From an uncultured Clostridia bacterium (GTDB lineage: Bacteria; Bacillota; Clostridia; Christensenellales; Aristaeellaceae): a DNA stretch of 5,684 nucleotides. The stretch is from contig CALGYL010000097.1 in assembly GCA_937934775.1 (NCBI GenBank), forward strand, positions 1 to 5,684. Direction: 5' to 3'. Numbering within the stretch: the stretch's first letter is position 1; each line of letters starts with the position of its first letter. Below, piece by piece: positions 5,423 through 5,684 of the stretch. Both the position numbers and the translations under genes were made by a program. The notes below the pieces were generated by a model. It was not told the DNA's origin. It did not search any database and was given only the letters and a program-made list of their open reading frames with translations.

Positions 5423-5684
5423 ATGAACAATCCCTTTGCAAAACTGTTCCGTTCGCGGGACAAACCCGGGGGGCGACCATCGCCCGGGAGGCGACCTTCG
5501 CCCGAGGACAATGTAAACGCCGCCATGACGTTCTACTTTGGCGGCAGCGTAGCCGGCAAGCCTGTGAACCCCCGGACCGCGGTGCAGATGACGGCGGTTT
5601 ACGCCTGTGTCCGGGTGATTGCGGAAACCGTGGCCAGCCTGCCGTTGCATGTCTATCAGTACACAGACCAGGGCAGTGAAAAGG
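5423..5684 (+). CDS. HK97-family phage portal protein, N-terminal fragment (3' end outside window)
   Basis: The ATG at 5423 follows a strong GGAGG (5413-5417, 5 bases away) and the frame stays open for 87 codons to the window edge. The portal forms the ring at the prohead vertex through which terminase pumps DNA. The segment at about 50-80, PRTAVQMTAVYACVRVIAE then LPLHVYQY, is the conserved N-terminal region of HK97-type portals (Phage_portal, PF04860-like); the preceding FYFGGSVAGKPVN also fits. Residues 16-29 (GGRPSPGRRPSPED) are a basic, proline-rich internal duplication not usual in the family, encoded by GC-rich repeats. It is the normal next gene after terL, here displaced by the HNH gene and the PIN module. 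Confidence 0.92.
   Translation, partial: MNNPFAKLFRSRDKPGGRPSPGRRPSPEDNVNAAMTFYFGGSVAGKPVNPRTAVQMTAVYACVRVIAETVASLPLHVYQYTDQGSEK
5472..5507 (+). repeat. 18-bp tandem direct repeat with hairpin units in the portal 5' end
   Basis: Two adjacent 18-bp units (5472-5489 and 5490-5507) match at about 15 of 18 positions and encode the repeated RPSPGR/RPSPED residues. Each unit is also self-complementary: GGGCGA-CCA-TCGCCC (5471-5485) and GGCGA-CCT-TCGCC (5490-5502), so the RNA could form two small tandem hairpins just after the start of the gene. It looks like a slippage duplication or a small inserted element. Confidence 0.7.

Noticed and set aside
5365..5679. Plus-strand open frame of 104 codons overlapping the portal start
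   Set aside because: It begins inside the post-PIN spacer before the terminator, has no Shine-Dalgarno, and covers the portal frame, whose product is clearly recognisable.
1..5684. CRISPR array, rRNA or tRNA genes
   Set aside because: No regularly spaced short repeats with unique spacers and no recognisable RNA gene sequences; the only tandem repeats are coding.

Overview
The window reads as the packaging/portal end of a tailed-phage (siphovirus-type, HK97-like) late gene cluster, most likely a prophage or phage of a Gram-positive anaerobe (Bacillota, Clostridia-like). The host guess rests on strong AGGAGG-type ribosome binding sites, GTG/ATG starts, moderately high GC, and the style of the P27-type small terminase, Terminase_1-type large subunit and HK97 portal. 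It is an inference from protein style, not a database match. All supported genes are on the + strand.

Layout: (1) Positions 2-1291 hold the 3' end of a large repeat protein: RCC1-type beta-propeller repeats followed by three beta-sandwich (Ig-like) repeats, closed by a good intrinsic terminator at 1326-1352. This is not a standard phage gene, and it sits directly against the packaging genes. (2) 1384-3421 hold the terminase pair: a P27-family small subunit and a large subunit with complete ATPase and nuclease motifs, overlapping by 11 nt. (3) 3432-3758 is a short HNH endonuclease of the kind that accompanies HK97-type packaging genes, here downstream of terL rather than upstream of terS. (4) 3767-5400 is a self-contained cargo unit: its own consensus-like promoter, an XRE helix-turn-helix protein fused to an ImmA/IrrE (HExxH) zinc metallopeptidase domain, a PIN-domain ribonuclease gene coupled to it by a TAATG overlap, and a terminator. 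(5) From 5423 the late cluster resumes with the 5' end of an HK97-family portal gene, which runs off the window.

How it fits together: the small and large terminase subunits, probably helped by the HNH protein, recognise, cut and package phage DNA through the portal. The two-gene unit between HNH and portal has the architecture of a phage 'moron': an independently transcribed gene pair in a structural operon. Its content (XRE-ImmA/IrrE regulator plus PIN RNase) is that of a toxin-antitoxin or protease-regulated defence module. A plausible model is that the XRE part represses the pair and restrains the PIN RNase, while the metallopeptidase part responds to a signal such as DNA damage or a competing phage. 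That model is inference. The PIN-peptidase module inside the packaging-portal interval is the most interesting content of the window.
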